Part shown: in pieces, positions 12,353 through 25,956 of the stretch
How the letters are laid out: every line of letters begins with the position of its first letter
How positions within the stretch are numbered: position 1 is the stretch's first letter
Origin: Mixophyes australis
Taxonomy: Eukaryota; Chordata; Amphibia; Anura; Limnodynastidae
Direction of reading: 5' to 3'
Assembly: GCA_036250195.1 (NCBI GenBank)
Contig: JAVHZZ010000011.1
Coordinates: 56,828,011 to 56,892,010 of the forward strand
Length of the DNA: 64,000 nucleotides
The notes under the pieces: generated by a model
The model's database searches: none
Told to the model about the DNA's origin: nothing
What the model saw: the letters and a program-made list of their open reading frames with translations, nothing else
Program-made: the position numbers and the translations under genes

Positions 12353-14321
12353 AAAAACAACGCTTTTTTGCATTCCTGTCTCACTTTCTCTTAGAAACAA
12401 TGATTTACATCAATCCTTTTACATAATTCTTGTTTCTCATGACATTTCTAACATTGCCCACACTTATCAACTTTCTAAGTCTTTCTGAGCACGAGAAATC
12501 GCAAAATATAGTCATTTCTTCATTGCCGTCCAAAAACAACGCTTTTTTGCATTTCTGTCTCATTTTCTCTTAGAAACAATGATTTACATGAATCCTTTTA
12601 CATAATTCTTGTTTCTCATGACATTTCTAACATTGCCCACAATTATCAACTTGCTAAGTCTTTCTGAGCAGGAGAAATCGCAAAACATAGTCATTTCTTC
12701 ATTGCCGTCCAAAAACAACGCTTTTTTGCATTCCTGTCTCACTTTCTCTTAGAAACAATGATTTACATCAATCCTTTTACATAATTCTTGTTTCTCATGA
12801 CATTTCTAACATTGCCCACAATTATCAACTTTCTAAGTCTTTCTGAGCAGGAGAAATTGCAAAACATAGTCATTTCTTCATTGCCGTCAAAAAACAACGC
12901 TTTTTTGCTTTTCTGTCTCACTTTCTCTTAGAAACAATGATTTACATCAATCCTTTTACTTAATTCTTGTTTCTCATGACATTTCTAACATTGCCCACAA
13001 TTATCAACTTTCTAAGTCTTTCTGAGCAGGAGAAATCGCAAAACATAGTCATTTCTTCATTCCCGTACAAAAACAACGCTTTTTTGCATTCTTGTCTCAC
13101 TTTCTCTTAGAAACAATGATTTACATCAATCCTTTTACATAATTCTTGTTTCTCAGGACATTTCTAACATTGCCCACAATTATCAACTTGCTAAGTCTTT
13201 CTGAGCAGGAGAAATCGCAAAACATAGTCATTTCTTCATTGCCGTCCATAAACAACGCTTTTTTGCATTCCTGTCTCACTTTCTCTTAGAAACAATGATT
13301 TACATCAATCCTTTTACATAATTCTTGTTTCTCATGACATTTCTAACATTGCCCACAATTATCAACTTTCTAAGTCTTTCTGAGCAGGAGAAATCGCAAA
13401 ACATAGTCATTTCTTTATTGCCGTACAAAAACAACGCTTTTTTGCATTCCTGTTTCACTTTCTCTTAGAAACAATGATTTACATCAATCCTTTTACATAA
13501 TTCTTGTTTCTCATGACATTTCTAACATTGCCCACACTTATCAACTTTCTAAGTCTTTCTGAGCACGAGAAATCGCAAAATATAGTCATTTCTTCATTGC
13601 CGTCCAAAAACAACGCTTTTTTGCATTTCTGTCTCATTTTCTCTTAGAAACAATGATTTACATGAATCCTTTTACATAATTCTTGTTTCTCATGACATTT
13701 CTAACATTGCCCACAATTATCAACTTGCTAAGTCTTTCTGAGCAGGAGAAATCGCAAAACATAGTCATTTCTTCATTGCCGTCCAAAAACAACGCTTTTT
13801 TGCATTCCTGTCTCACTTTCTCTTAGAAACAATGATTTACATCAATCCTTTTACATAATTCTTGTTTCTCATGACATTTCTAACATTGCCCACAATTATC
13901 AACTTTCTAAGTCTTTCTGAGCAGGAGAAATTGCAAAACATAGTCATTTCTTCATTGCCGTCAAAAAACAACGCTTTTTTGCTTTTCTGTCTCACTTTCT
14001 CTTAGAAACAATGATTTACATCAATCCTTTTACTTAATTCTTGTTTCTCATGACATTTCTAACATTGCCCACAATTATCAACTTTCTAAGTCTTTCTGAG
14101 CAGGAGAAATCGCAAAACATAGTCATTTCTTCATTCCCGTACAAAAACAACGCTTTTTTGCATTCTTGTCTCACTTTCTATTAGAAACAATGATTTACAT
14201 CAATCCTTTTACATAATTCTTGTTTCTCATGACATTAATAACATTGCCCACAATTATGAACTTTCTAAGTCTTTCTGAGCAGGAGAAATCGCAAAACATA
14301 GTCATTTCTTCATTGCCGGAC
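11458..14321. repeat. 16-monomer higher-order unit, copy 1 (2,864 bp)
   Basis: Landmarks repeat at 2,864 bp: CTAG at 11535 and 14399, TTTAGTCC at 11809 and 14673, CTCAGGAC at 13154 and 16018, and CTATTAG at 14178 and 17042. The unit runs from the CATAATTCTAG monomer to the CTATTAG/ATTAATAAC monomer with a GGAC tail. Confidence 0.85.
13069..13247. repeat. Chimeric monomer, ATTCTTG front and CTCAGGAC/TTGCTAAG back
   Basis: The front is that of the m3 subtype (ATTCTTGTCTCAC). The back carries CTCAGGAC and CAACTTGCTAAG of an m5-type monomer and is followed by CCATAAAC. Identical chimeras lie at 15933-16111 and 20229-20407, so the event happened once and was then copied with the larger blocks. 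Confidence 0.75.
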
Positions 14322-17185
14322 AAAAACAACGCTTTTTTGCATTCCTGTCTCACTTTCTCTTAGAAACAATGATTTACATCAATCCTTTTACATAATTCTA
14401 GTTTCTCATGACATTTCTAACATTGCCCACAATTATCAACTTTCTAAGTCTTTCTGAGCAGGAGAAATCGCAAAACATAGTAATTTCTTCATTCCCGTAC
14501 AAAAACAACACTTTTTTGCATTCCTTTCTCACTTTCTCTTGTAAACAATGATTTACATCAATCCTTTTACATAATTCTTGTTTCTCATGACATTTCTAAC
14601 ATTGCCCACAATTATCAACTTTCTAAGTCTTTCTGAGCACGAGAAATCGCAAAACATAGTCATTTCTTCATTTTAGTCCAAAAACAACGCTTTTTTGCAT
14701 TCCTGTCTCACTTTCTCTTAGAAACTATGATTTACATCAATCCTTTTACATAATTCTTGTTTCTCATGACATTTCTAACATTGCCCACAATTATCAACTT
14801 TCTAAGTCTTTCTGAGCAGGAGAAATCGCAAAACATAGTCATTTCTTCATTGCCGTCCAAAAACAACGCTTTTTTGCATTCCTGTCTCACTTTCTCTTAG
14901 AAACAATGATTTACATCAATCCTTTTACATAATTCTTGTTTCTCATGACATTTCTAACATTGCCCACAATTATCAACTTTCTAAGTTTTTCTGAGCAGGA
15001 GAAATCGCAAAACATAGTCATTTCTTCATTCCCGTACAAAAACAACGCTTTTTTGCATTCCTTTCTCACTTTCTCTTGTAAACAATGATTTACATCAATC
15101 CTTTTACATAATTCTTGTTTCTCATGACATTTCTAACATTGCCCACAATTATGAACTTTCTAAGTCTTTCTGAGCAGGAGAAATCGCAAAACATAGTCAT
15201 TTCTTTATTGCCGTACAAAAACAACGCTTTTTTGCATTCCTGTCTCACTTTCTCTTAGAAACAATGATTTACATCAATCCTTTTACATAATTCTTGTTTC
15301 TCATGACATTTCTAACATTGCCCACACTTATCAACTTTCTAAGTCTTTCTGAGCACGAGAAATCGCAAAATATAGTCATTTCTTCATTGCCGTCCAAAAA
15401 CAACGCTTTTTTGCATTTCTGTCTCATTTTCTCTTAGAAACAATGATTTACATGAATCCTTTTACATAATTCTTGTTTCTCATGACATTTCTAACATTGC
15501 CCACAATTATCAACTTGCTAAGTCTTTCTGAGCAGGAGAAATCGCAAAACATAGTCATTTCTTCATTGCCGTCCAAAAACAACGCTTTTTTGCATTCCTG
15601 TCTCACTTTCTCTTAGAAACAATGATTTACATCAATCCTTTTACATAATTCTTGTTTCTCATGACATTTCTAACATTGCCCACAATTATCAACTTTCTAA
15701 GTCTTTCTGAGCAGGAGAAATTGCAAAACATAGTCATTTCTTCATTGCCGTCAAAAAACAACGCTTTTTTGCTTTTCTGTCTCACTTTCTCTTAGAAACA
15801 ATGATTTACATCAATCCTTTTACTTAATTCTTGTTTCTCATGACATTTCTAACATTGCCCACAATTATCAACTTTCTAAGTCTTTCTGAGCAGGAGAAAT
15901 CGCAAAACATAGTCATTTCTTCATTCCCGTACAAAAACAACGCTTTTTTGCATTCTTGTCTCACTTTCTCTTAGAAACAATGATTTACATCAATCCTTTT
16001 ACATAATTCTTGTTTCTCAGGACATTTCTAACATTGCCCACAATTATCAACTTGCTAAGTCTTTCTGAGCAGGAGAAATCGCAAAACATAGTCATTTCTT
16101 CATTGCCGTCCATAAACAACGCTTTTTTGCATTCCTGTCTCACTTTCTCTTAGAAACAATGATTTACATCAATCCTTTTACATAATTCTTGTTTCTCATG
16201 ACATTTCTAACATTGCCCACAATTATCAACTTTCTAAGTCTTTCTGAGCAGGAGAAATCGCAAAACATAGTCATTTCTTTATTGCCGTACAAAAACAACG
16301 CTTTTTTGCATTCCTGTTTCACTTTCTCTTAGAAACAATGATTTACATCAATCCTTTTACATAATTCTTGTTTCTCATGACATTTCTAACATTGCCCACA
16401 CTTATCAACTTTCTAAGTCTTTCTGAGCACGAGAAATCGCAAAATATAGTCATTTCTTCATTGCCGTCCAAAAACAACGCTTTTTTGCATTTCTGTCTCA
16501 TTTTCTCTTAGAAACAATGATTTACATGAATCCTTTTACATAATTCTTGTTTCTCATGACATTTCTAACATTGCCCACAATTATCAACTTGCTAAGTCTT
16601 TCTGAGCAGGAGAAATCGCAAAACATAGTCATTTCTTCATTGCCGTCCAAAAACAACGCTTTTTTGCATTCCTGTCTCACTTTCTCTTAGAAACAATGAT
16701 TTACATCAATCCTTTTACATAATTCTTGTTTCTCATGACATTTCTAACATTGCCCACAATTATCAACTTTCTAAGTCTTTCTGAGCAGGAGAAATTGCAA
16801 AACATAGTCATTTCTTCATTGCCGTCAAAAAACAACGCTTTTTTGCTTTTCTGTCTCACTTTCTCTTAGAAACAATGATTTACATCAATCCTTTTACTTA
16901 ATTCTTGTTTCTCATGACATTTCTAACATTGCCCACAATTATCAACTTTCTAAGTCTTTCTGAGCAGGAGAAATCGCAAAACATAGTCATTTCTTCATTC
17001 CCGTACAAAAACAACGCTTTTTTGCATTCTTGTCTCACTTTCTATTAGAAACAATGATTTACATCAATCCTTTTACATAATTCTTGTTTCTCATGACATT
17101 AATAACATTGCCCACAATTATGAACTTTCTAAGTCTTTCTGAGCAGGAGAAATCGCAAAACATAGTCATTTCTTCATTGCCGGAC
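14322..17185. repeat. 16-monomer higher-order unit, copy 2 (2,864 bp)
   Basis: This is a direct tandem copy of 11458-14321. The one difference noticed by eye is a C to T change at about 14997 (AAGTTTTTC). It is also the first part of a longer block that recurs at 18618. Confidence 0.85.
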
Positions 17186-18080
17186 AAAAACAACGCTTTT
17201 TTGCATTCCTGTCTCACTGTCTCTTAGAAACAATGATTTACATCAATCCTTTTACATAATTCTTGTTTCTCATGACATTTCTAACATTGCCCACACTTAT
17301 CAACTTTCTAAGTCTTTCTGAGCACGAGAAATCGCAAAATATAGTCATTTCTTCATTGCCGTCCAAAAACAACGCTTTTTTGCATTCCTGTCTCACTTTC
17401 TCTTAGAAACAATGATTTACATCAATCCTTTTACATAATTCTTGTTTCTCATGACATTTCTAACATTGCCCACAATTATCAACTTTCTAAGTCTTTCTGA
17501 GCAGGAGAAATTGCAAAACATAGTCATTTCTTCATTGCCGTCCAAAAACAACGCTTTTTTGCTTTTCTGTCTCACTTTCTCTTAGAAACAATGATTTACA
17601 TAAATCCTTTTACTTAATTCTTGTTTCTCATGACATTTCTAACATTGCGCACAATTATCAACTTTCTAAGTCTTTCTGAGCAGGAGAAATCGCAAAACAT
17701 AGTCATTTCTTCATTCCCGTACAAAAACAACGCTTTTTTGCATTCTTGTCTCTTTTTCTCTTAGAAACAATGATTTACATCAATCCTTTTACATAATTCT
17801 TGTTTCTCATGACATTAATAACATTGCCCACAATTATGAACTTTCTAAGTCTTTCTGAGCAGGAGAAATCGCAAAACATAGTCATTTCTTCATTGCCGGA
17901 CAAAAACAACGCTTTTTTGCATTCCTGTCTCACTTTCTCTTAGAAACAATGATTTACATCAATCCTTTTACATAATTCTTGTTTCTCATGACATTTCTAA
18001 CATTGCCCACACTTATCAACTTTCTAAGTCTTTCTGAGCACGAGAAATCGCAAAATATAGTCATTTCTTCATTGCCGTCC
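14322..18080. repeat. 21-monomer block, copy 1
   Basis: Rare variants here recur downstream in the same order: TTTAGTCC at 14673 (again at 18969, 24 monomers), CTATTAG at 17042 (21159, 23 monomers), CACTGTCTC at 17215 (21332), GCGCAC at 17647 (21764) and CTCTTTTTCTC near 17750 (near 21867). The change from 24 to 23 monomers shows that one monomer was lost in the second copy. Confidence 0.85.
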
Positions 18081-18617
18081 AAAAACAACGCTTTTTTGCA
18101 TTTCTGTCTCATTTTCTCTTAGAAACAATGATTTACATGAATCCTTTTACATAATTCTTGTTTCTCAGGACATTTCTAACATTGCCCACAATTATCAACT
18201 TGCTAAGTCTTTCTGAGCAGGAGAAATCGCAAAACATAGTCATTTCTTCATTGCCGTCCATAAACAACGCTTTTTTGCATTCCTGTCTCACTTTCTCTTA
18301 GAAACAATGATTTACATCAATCCTTTTACATAATTCTTGTTTCTCATGACATTTCTAACATTGCCCACAATTATTAACTTTCTAAGTCTTTCTGAGCAGG
18401 AGAAATTGCAAAACATAGTCATTTCTTCATTGCCGTACAAAAACAACGCTTTTTTGCTTTTCTGTCTAACTTTCTCTTAGAAACAATGATTTACATCAAT
18501 CCTTTTACTTAATTCTTGTTTCTCATGACATTTCTAACATTGCCCACAATTATCAACTTTCTAAGTCTTTCTGAGCAGGAGAAATCGCAAAACATAGTAA
18601 TTTCTTCATTGCCGGAC

Positions 18618-21600
18618 AAAAACAACGCTTTTTTGCATTCCTGTCTCACTTTCTCTTAGAAACAATGATTTACATCAATCCTTTTACATAATTCTAGTTT
18701 CTCATGACATTTCTAACATTGCCCACAATTATCAACTTTCTAAGTCTTTCTGAGCAGGAGAAATCGCAAAACATAGTAATTTCTTCATTCCCGTACAAAA
18801 ACAACACTTTTTTGCATTCCTTTCTCACTTTCTCTTGTAAACAATGATTTACATCAATCCTTTTACATAATTCTTGTTTCTCATGACATTTCTAACATTG
18901 CCCACAATTATCAACTTTCTAAGTCTTTCTGAGCACGAGAAATCGCAAAACATAGTCATTTCTTCATTTTAGTCCAAAAACAACGCTTTTTTGCATTCCT
19001 GTCTCACTTTCTCTTAGAAACTATGATTTACATCAATCCTTTTACATAATTCTTGTTTCTCATGACATTTCTAACATTGCCCACAATTATCAACTTTCTA
19101 AGTCTTTCTGAGCAGGAGAAATCGCAAAACATAGTCATTTCTTCATTGCCGTCCAAAAACAACGCTTTTTTGCATTCCTGTCTCACTTTCTCTTAGAAAC
19201 AATGATTTACATCAATCCTTTTACATAATTCTTGTTTCTCATGACATTTCTAACATTGCCCACAATTATCAACTTTCTAAGTCTTTCTGAGCAGGAGAAA
19301 TCGCAAAACATAGTCATTTCTTCATTCCCGTACAAAAACAACGCTTTTTTGCATTCCTTTCTCACTTTCTCTTGTAAACAATGATTTACATCAATCCTTT
19401 TACATAATTCTTGTTTCTCATGACATTTCTAACATTGCCCACAATTATGAACTTTCTAAGTCTTTCTGAGCAGGAGAAATCGCAAAACATAGTCATTTCT
19501 TTATTGCCGTACAAAAACAACGCTTTTTTGCATTCCTGTCTCACTTTCTCTTAGAAACAATGATTTACATCAATCCTTTTACATAATTCTTGTTTCTCAT
19601 GACATTTCTAACATTGCCCACACTTATCAACTTTCTAAGTCTTTCTGAGCACGAGAAATCGCAAAATATAGTCATTTCTTCATTGCCGTCCAAAAACAAC
19701 GCTTTTTTGCATTTCTGTCTCATTTTCTCTTAGAAACAATGATTTACATGAATCCTTTTACATAATTCTTGTTTCTCATGACATTTCTAACATTGCCCAC
19801 AATTATCAACTTGCTAAGTCTTTCTGAGCAGGAGAAATCGCAAAACATAGTCATTTCTTCATTGCCGTCCAAAAACAACGCTTTTTTGCATTCCTGTCTC
19901 ACTTTCTCTTAGAAACAATGATTTACATCAATCCTTTTACATAATTCTTGTTTCTCATGACATTTCTAACATTGCCCACAATTATCAACTTTCTAAGTCT
20001 TTCTGAGCAGGAGAAATTGCAAAACATAGTCATTTCTTCATTGCCGTCAAAAAACAACGCTTTTTTGCTTTTCTGTCTCACTTTCTCTTAGAAACAATGA
20101 TTTACATCAATCCTTTTACTTAATTCTTGTTTCTCATGACATTTCTAACATTGCCCACAATTATCAACTTTCTAAGTCTTTCTGAGCAGGAGAAATCGCA
20201 AAACATAGTCATTTCTTCATTCCCGTACAAAAACAACGCTTTTTTGCATTCTTGTCTCACTTTCTCTTAGAAACAATGATTTACATCAATCCTTTTACAT
20301 AATTCTTGTTTCTCAGGACATTTCTAACATTGCCCACAATTATCAACTTGCTAAGTCTTTCTGAGCAGGAGAAATCGCAAAACATAGTCATTTCTTCATT
20401 GCCGTCCATAAACAACGCTTTTTTGCATTCCTGTCTCACTTTCTCTTAGAAACAATGATTTACATCAATCCTTTTACATAATTCTTGTTTCTCATGACAT
20501 TTCTAACATTGCCCACAATTATCAACTTTCTAAGTCTTTCTGAGCAGGAGAAATCGCAAAACATAGTCATTTCTTTATTGCCGTACAAAAACAACGCTTT
20601 TTTGCATTCCTGTTTCACTTTCTCTTAGAAACAATGATTTACATCAATCCTTTTACATAATTCTTGTTTCTCATGACATTTCTAACATTGCCCACACTTA
20701 TCAACTTTCTAAGTCTTTCTGAGCACGAGAAATCGCAAAATATAGTCATTTCTTCATTGCCGTCCAAAAACAACGCTTTTTTGCATTTCTGTCTCATTTT
20801 CTCTTAGAAACAATGATTTACATGAATCCTTTTACATAATTCTTGTTTCTCATGACATTTCTAACATTGCCCACAATTATCAACTTTCTAAGTCTTTCTG
20901 AGCAGGAGAAATTGCAAAACATAGTCATTTCTTCATTGCCGTCAAAAAACAACGCTTTTTTGCTTTTCTGTCTCACTTTCTCTTAGAAACAATGATTTAC
21001 ATCAATCCTTTTACTTAATTCTTGTTTCTCATGACATTTCTAACATTGCCCACAATTATCAACTTTCTAAGTCTTTCTGAGCAGGAGAAATCGCAAAACA
21101 TAGTCATTTCTTCATTCCCGTACAAAAACAACGCTTTTTTGCATTCTTGTCTCACTTTCTATTAGAAACAATGATTTACATCAATCCTTTTACATAATTC
21201 TTGTTTCTCATGACATTAATAACATTGCCCACAATTATGAACTTTCTAAGTCTTTCTGAGCAGGAGAAATCGCAAAACATAGTCATTTCTTCATTGCCGG
21301 ACAAAAACAACGCTTTTTTGCATTCCTGTCTCACTGTCTCTTAGAAACAATGATTTACATCAATCCTTTTACATAATTCTTGTTTCTCATGACATTTCTA
21401 ACATTGCCCACACTTATCAACTTTCTAAGTCTTTCTGAGCACGAGAAATCGCAAAATATAGTCATTTCTTCATTGCCGTCCAAAAACAACGCTTTTTTGC
21501 ATTCCTGTCTCACTTTCTCTTAGAAACAATGATTTACATCAATCCTTTTACATAATTCTTGTTTCTCATGACATTTCTAACATTGCCCACAATTATCAAC

Positions 21601-22197
21601 TTTCTAAGTCTTTCTGAGCAGGAGAAATTGCAAAACATAGTCATTTCTTCATTGCCGTCCAAAAACAACGCTTTTTTGCTTTTCTGTCTCACTTTCTCTT
21701 AGAAACAATGATTTACATAAATCCTTTTACTTAATTCTTGTTTCTCATGACATTTCTAACATTGCGCACAATTATCAACTTTCTAAGTCTTTCTGAGCAG
21801 GAGAAATCGCAAAACATAGTCATTTCTTCATTCCCGTACAAAAACAACGCTTTTTTGCATTCTTGTCTCTTTTTCTCTTAGAAACAATGATTTACATCAA
21901 TCCTTTTACATAATTCTTGTTTCTCATGACATTAATAACATTGCCCACAATTATGAACTTTCTAAGTCTTTCTGAGCAGGAGAAATCGCAAAACATAGTC
22001 ATTTCTTCATTGCCGGACAAAAACAACGCTTTTTTGCATTCCTGTCTCACTTTCTCTTAGAAACAATGATTTACATCAATCCTTTTACATAATTCTTGTT
22101 TCTCATGACATTTCTAACATTGCCCACACTTATCAACTTTCTAAGTCTTTCTGAGCACGAGAAATCGCAAAATATAGTCATTTCTTCATTGCCGTCC
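18618..22197. repeat. 20-monomer block, copy 2 with one monomer deleted
   Basis: It matches 14322-18080 but is one monomer shorter. The loss is at the chimeric monomer 20766-20944. The three monomers 18081-18617, between the two copies, are of the CTCAGGAC, CCATAAAC and CTTAATTC types. Confidence 0.85.
20766..20944. repeat. Chimeric monomer marking a one-monomer deletion
   Basis: The front (ATTTCTGTCTCATTTTC, CATGAATCC) is that of the subtype normally ending CAACTTGCTAAG...GCCGTCC. The back (CAACTTTCTAAG, AATTGC, GCCGTCAAAA) is that of the next subtype in the series. In the undeleted copy (around 16470-16830) these are two adjacent monomers. The crossover lies between about 20823 and 20887, in shared sequence, and the register is preserved. 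Confidence 0.85.
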
Positions 22198-25100
22198 AAA
22201 AACAACGCTTTTTTGCTTTTCTGTCTCACTTTCTCTTAGAAACAATGATTTACATCAATCCTTTTACTTAATTCTTGTTTCTCATGACATTTCTAACATT
22301 GCCCACAATTATCAACTTTCTAAGTCTTTCTGAGCAGGAGAAATCGCAAAACATAGTCATTTCTTCATTCCCGTACAAAAACAACGCTTTTTTGCATTCT
22401 TGTCTCACTTTCTCTTAGAAACAATGATTTACATCAATCCTTTTACATAATTCTTGTTTCTCATGACATTAATAACATTGCCCACAATTATGAACTTTCT
22501 AAGTCTTTCTGAGCAGGAGAAATCGCAAAACATAGTCATTTCTTCATTGCCGGACAAAAACAACGCTTTTTTGCATTCCTGTCTCACTTTCTCTTAGAAA
22601 CAATGATTTACATCAATCCTTTTACATAATTCTTGTTTCTCATGACATTTCTAACATTGCCCACACTTATCAACTTTCTAAGTCTTTCTGAGCACGAGAA
22701 ATCGCAAAATATAGTCATTTCTTCATTGCCGTCCAAAAACAACGCTTTTTTGCATTTCTGTCTCATTTTCTCTTAGAAACAATGATTTACATGAATCCTT
22801 TTACATAATTCTTGTTTCTCATGACATTTCTAACATTGCCCACAATTATCAACTTGCTAAGTCTTTCTGAGCAGGAGAAATCGCAAAACATAGTCATTTC
22901 TTCATTGCCGTCCAAAAACAACGCTTTTTTGCATTCCTGTGTCACTTTCTCTTAGAAACAATGATTTACATCAATCCTTTTACATAATTCTTGTTTCTCA
23001 TGACATTTCTAACATTGCCCACAATTATCAACTTTCTAAGTCTTTCTGAGCAGGAGAAATCGCAAAACATAGTCATTTCTTCATTCCCGTACAAAAACAA
23101 CGCTTTTTTGCATTCTTGTCTCACTTTCTCTTAGAAACAATGATTTACATCAATCCTTTTACATAATTCTTGTTTCTCATGACATTAATAACATTGCCCA
23201 CAATTATGAACTTTCTAAGTCTTTCTGAGCAGGAGAAATCGCAAAACATAGTCATTTCTTCATTGCCGGACAAAAACAACGCTTTTTTGCATTCCTGTCT
23301 CACTTTCTCTTAGAAACAATGATTTACATCAATCCTTTTACATAATTCTTGTTTCTCATGACATTTCTAACATTGCCCACACTTATCAACTTTCTAAGTC
23401 TTTCTGAGCACGAGAAATCGCAAAATTTAGTAATTTCTTCATTGCCGTCCAAAAACAACGCTTTTTTGCATTTCTGTCTCATTTTCTCTTAGAAACAATG
23501 ATTTACATCAATCCTTTTACATAATTCTTGTTTCTCATGACATTTCTAACATTGCCCACAATTATCAACTTGCTAAGTCTTTCTGAGCAGGAGAAATCGC
23601 AAAACATAGTCATTTCTTCATTGCCGTCCAAAAACAACGCTTTTTTGCATTCCTGTCTCACTTTCTCTTAGAAACAATGATTTACATCAATCCTTTTACA
23701 TAATTCTTGTTTCTCATGACATTTCTAACATTGCCCACAATTATCAACTTTCTAAGTCTTTCTGAGCAGGAGAAATTGCAAAACATAGTCATTTCTTCAT
23801 TGCCGTCCAAAAACAACGCTTTTTTGCTTTTCTGTCTCACTTTCTCTTAGAAACAATGATTTACATCAATCCTTTTACTTAATTCTTGTTTCTCATGACA
23901 TTTCTAACATTGCCCACAATTATCAACTTTCTAAGTCTTTCTGAGCAGGAGAAATTGCAAAACATAGTCATTTCTTCATTGCCGTACAAAAACAACGCTT
24001 TTTTGCATTTCTGTCTCACTTTCTCTTAGAAACAATGATTTACATCAATCCTTTTACATAATTCTTGTTTCGAATGACATTTCTAACATTGCCCACAATT
24101 ATCAACTTTCTAAGTCTTTCTGAGCACGAGAAATCGCAAAACATAGTCATTTCTTCATTTTAGTCCAAAATCAACGCTTTTTTGCATTTCTGTCTCATTT
24201 TCTCTTAGAAACAATGATTTACATCAATCCTTTTACATAATTCTTGTTTCTCATGACATTTCTAACATTGCCCACAATTATCAACTTTCTAAGTCTTTCT
24301 GAGCAGGAGAAATCGCAAAACATAGTCATTTCTTCACTCCCGTACAAAAACAACGCTTTTTTGCATTCTTGTCTCACTTTCTCTTAGAAACAATGATTTA
24401 CATCAATCCTTTTACATAATTCTTGTTTCTCATGACATTAATAACATTGCCCACAATTATGAACTTTCTAAGTCTTTCTGAGCAGGAGAAATCGCAAAAC
24501 ATAGTCATTTCTTCATTGCCGGACAAAAACAACGCTTTTTTGCATTCCTGTCTCACTTTCTCTTAGAAACAATGATTTACATCAATCCTTTTACATAATT
24601 CTTGTTTCTCATGACATTTCTAACATTGCCCACACTTATCAACTTTCTAAGTCTTTCTGAGCACGAGAAATCGCAAAATATAGTCATTTCTTCATTGCCG
24701 TCCAAAAACAACGCTTTTTTGCATTTCTGTCTCATTTTCTCTTAGAAACAATGATTTACATGAATCCTTTTACATAATTCTTGTTTCTCATGACATTTCT
24801 AACATTGCCCACAATTATCAACTTGCTAAGTCTTTCTGAGCAGGAGAAATCGCAAAACATAGTCATTTCTTCATTGCCGTCCAAAAACAACGCTTTTTTG
24901 CATTCCTGTCTCACTTTCTCTTAGAAACAATGATTTACATCAATCCTTTTACATAATTCTTGTTTCTCATGACATTTCTAACATTGCCCACAATTATCAA
25001 CTTTCTAAGTCTTTCTGAGCAGGAGAAATTGCAAAACATAGTCATTTCTTCATTGCCGTCCAAAAACAACGCTTTTTTGCTTTTCTGTCTCACTTTCTCT

Positions 25101-25956
25101 TAGAAACAATGATTTACATAAATCCTTTTACTTAATTCTTGTTTCTCATGACATTTCTAACATTGCCCACAATTATCAACTTTCTAAGTCTTTCTGAGCA
25201 GGAGAAATCGCAAAACATAGTCATTTCTTCATTCCCGTACAAAAACAACGCTTTTTTACATTCTTGTCTCACTTTCTCTTAGAAACAATGATTTACATCA
25301 ATCCTTTTACATATTTCTTGTTTCTCATGACATTAATAACATTGCCCACAATTATGAACTTTCTAAGTCTTTCTGAGCAGGAGAAATCGCAAAACATAGT
25401 CATTTCTTCATTGCCGGACAAAAACAATGCTTTTTTGCATTCCTGTCTCACTTTCTCTTAGAAACAATGATTTACATCAATCCTTTTACATAATTCTTGT
25501 TTCTCATGACATTTCTAACATTGCCCACACTTATCAACTTTCTAAGTCTTTCTGAGCACGAGAAATCGCAAAATATAGTCATTTCTTCATTGCCGTCCAA
25601 AAACAACGCTTTTTTGCATTTCTGTCTCATTTTCTCTTAGAAACAATGATTTACATGAATCCTTTTACATAATTCTTGTTTCTCATGACATTTCTAACAT
25701 TGCCCACAATTATCAACTTGCTAAGTCTTTCTGAGCAGGAGAAATCGCAAAACATAGTCATTTCTTCATTGCCGTCCAAAAACAACGCTTTTTTGCATTC
25801 CTGTCTCACTTTCTCTTAGAAACAATGATTTACATCAATCCTTTTACATAATTCTTGTTTCTCATGACATTTCTAACATTGCCCACAATTATCAACTTTC
25901 TAAGTCTTTCTGAGCAGGAGAAATTGCAAAACATAGTCATTTCTTCATTGCCGTCC
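22198..25956. repeat. 5-mer units with the first CGAATGAC module
   Basis: Monomers in order: m2, m3, m4, m5 (22198-22913), an m1/m2 chimera with GTGTCAC (22914), m3, m4, an m5 with CATCAATCC, m1, an m2 with AATTGC (23809), the CGAATGAC monomer (23988), a TCAACG-headed monomer with a CACTCCCGTAC tail (24167), m3, m4, m5, m1, m2, an m3 with TTTTTTACATTC and CATATTTC (25241), an m4 with AACAATGC (25420), m5 and m1. No other sequence type is present. Confidence 0.75.
23988..24166. repeat. CGAATGAC monomer, copy 1
   Basis: The usual TCTCATGAC is replaced by TTCGAATGAC, which removes the TCATGA palindrome and creates TTCGAA. The monomer has an ATTTCTG front, GAGCACGAG and a TTTAGTCC tail, and the next monomer starts AAAATCAACG. 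It is a useful rare landmark of the right domain. Confidence 0.85.

Larger units (their letters stand above)
1..22197. repeat. Left domain: complex long-period higher-order repeats
   Basis: This part contains about 124 monomers of roughly twenty subtypes. Diagnostic variants include ATTCCTTTCTC with CTTGTAAAC, AAACTATG, CTTTATTGCC, ACAAATATC, ATTCTTATCTC, TTTAGTCC tails and CCATAAAC heads. The subtypes keep a recognisable order but recur at several distances: 35, 21, 8, 6, 16 and 24/23 monomers. No indel is needed here: every landmark spacing I measured is an exact multiple of 179. The boundary near 22.2 kb is where the plain 5-monomer unit begins to dominate. Confidence 0.85.
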
